In this document: piece by piece, positions 5,007-5,012 of the stretch
How positions within the stretch are numbered: the first letter of the stretch is position 1
How the letters are laid out: each line of letters starts with the position of its first letter
NCBI GenBank assembly: GCA_964450355.1
Contig: CAYVDH010000222.1
Span: 1-5,012 of the forward strand
Direction of reading: 5' to 3'
DNA length: 5,012 nt
DNA from: CAYVDH01 sp964450355
GTDB taxonomy: Bacteria; Bacteroidota; Bacteroidia; NS11-12g; UBA955
The notes under the pieces: model-generated
Database searches by the model: none
What the model saw: only the letters and a program-made list of their open reading frames with translations
What the model was told of the DNA's origin: nothing
Translations under genes and position numbers: made by a program

Positions 5007-5012
5007 GCTAAC
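5007..5012 (-). other. R' core of a further attC or attI site at the window edge
   Basis: The last six bases are GCTAAC, which is R' GTTAGC on the gene strand and marks the 5' boundary of the lnu-type cassette. The adjoining bases match the far end of the same cassette: AAAATTACCGCTAAC at 4998-5012 against GTTAGCGGTAGTTTT at 4074-4088. The rest of the site lies outside the window, so it cannot be said whether it is another cassette's attC or an attI. Confidence 0.6.

Larger units (their letters stand above)
3955..5011 (-). mobile_element. Gene cassette (lincosamide nucleotidyltransferase), 1057 bp
   Basis: It holds one gene (4075-4857), its attC, and a leader of about 150 bp. The ends GTTAGCGGTAGTTTT (4074-4088) and AAAATTACCGCTAAC (4998-5012) are complementary except for G4084 facing T5002. 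This is the only cassette here with space for its own promoter, as often seen where a resistance gene must be expressed independently of array position. Confidence 0.75.

Noticed and set aside
1..5012. Toxin-antitoxin pair, a frequent stabiliser of cassette arrays
   Set aside because: Every cassette here holds a single gene of 212-409 codons. No small two-gene overlap or recognisable toxin or antitoxin motif was found.

Overview
The window is an AT-rich, tightly packed, one-direction series of five unrelated genes, all on the minus strand. Each gene is separated from the next by an imperfect palindrome of about 130 bp with the layout of an integron attC site. On the minus strand each palindrome begins with an R''-type core (GCTAAC, or ATAAC in one site) and ends with ACGTTAGC or CCGTTATGC. 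Between these are GC-rich pairing arms and an AT-rich loop. I read the window as part of an integron gene-cassette array: four complete cassettes (721-2109, 2110-2953, 2954-3954, 3955-5011) and one partial cassette (1-720). No integrase or attI is present. Because cassette genes normally point away from attI, the platform, if there is one, should lie beyond position 5012. Without it the locus would be a cluster of attC sites lacking an integrase.

The host is probably a member of Bacteroidota (Flavobacteriia or Cytophagia type). The reasons are low GC, start codons preceded by A-rich tracts instead of Shine-Dalgarno sequences, and a short LISC lipobox lipoprotein. This is an inference, since no rRNA or housekeeping gene is present.

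In gene reading order (right to left): 4075-4857 encodes a Lnu(B)/Lnu(F)-type lincosamide nucleotidyltransferase behind an unusually long leader of about 150 bp. 3075-3932 encodes a tandem double-GNAT acetyltransferase. 2248-2913 encodes a lipoprotein of unknown function. 857-2086 encodes a 409-residue protein with degenerate W-x-x-L-S-x-N repeats. 66-704 encodes a 212-residue protein I do not recognise. The genes do not form a pathway; they look like independent adaptive cargo. Apart from the leader at the right end, there are only about 13-35 bases between each upstream attC site and the next start codon, so most cassettes have no room for their own promoter outside the attC.

The most unusual observation is that the two ends of each cassette are complementary well beyond the short R core. 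They match over about 15 positions, with a sequence that differs between cassettes but agrees between the two ends of the same cassette. In all five cassettes the one internal departure is at the same place (position 11, counting the first G of GTTAGC as 1). It reads G·T on the plus strand, the strand expected to be recombinogenic for attC, and A·C on the gene strand. That looks like a covarying, strand-biased extension of the attC hairpin that exists only in the excised circle.
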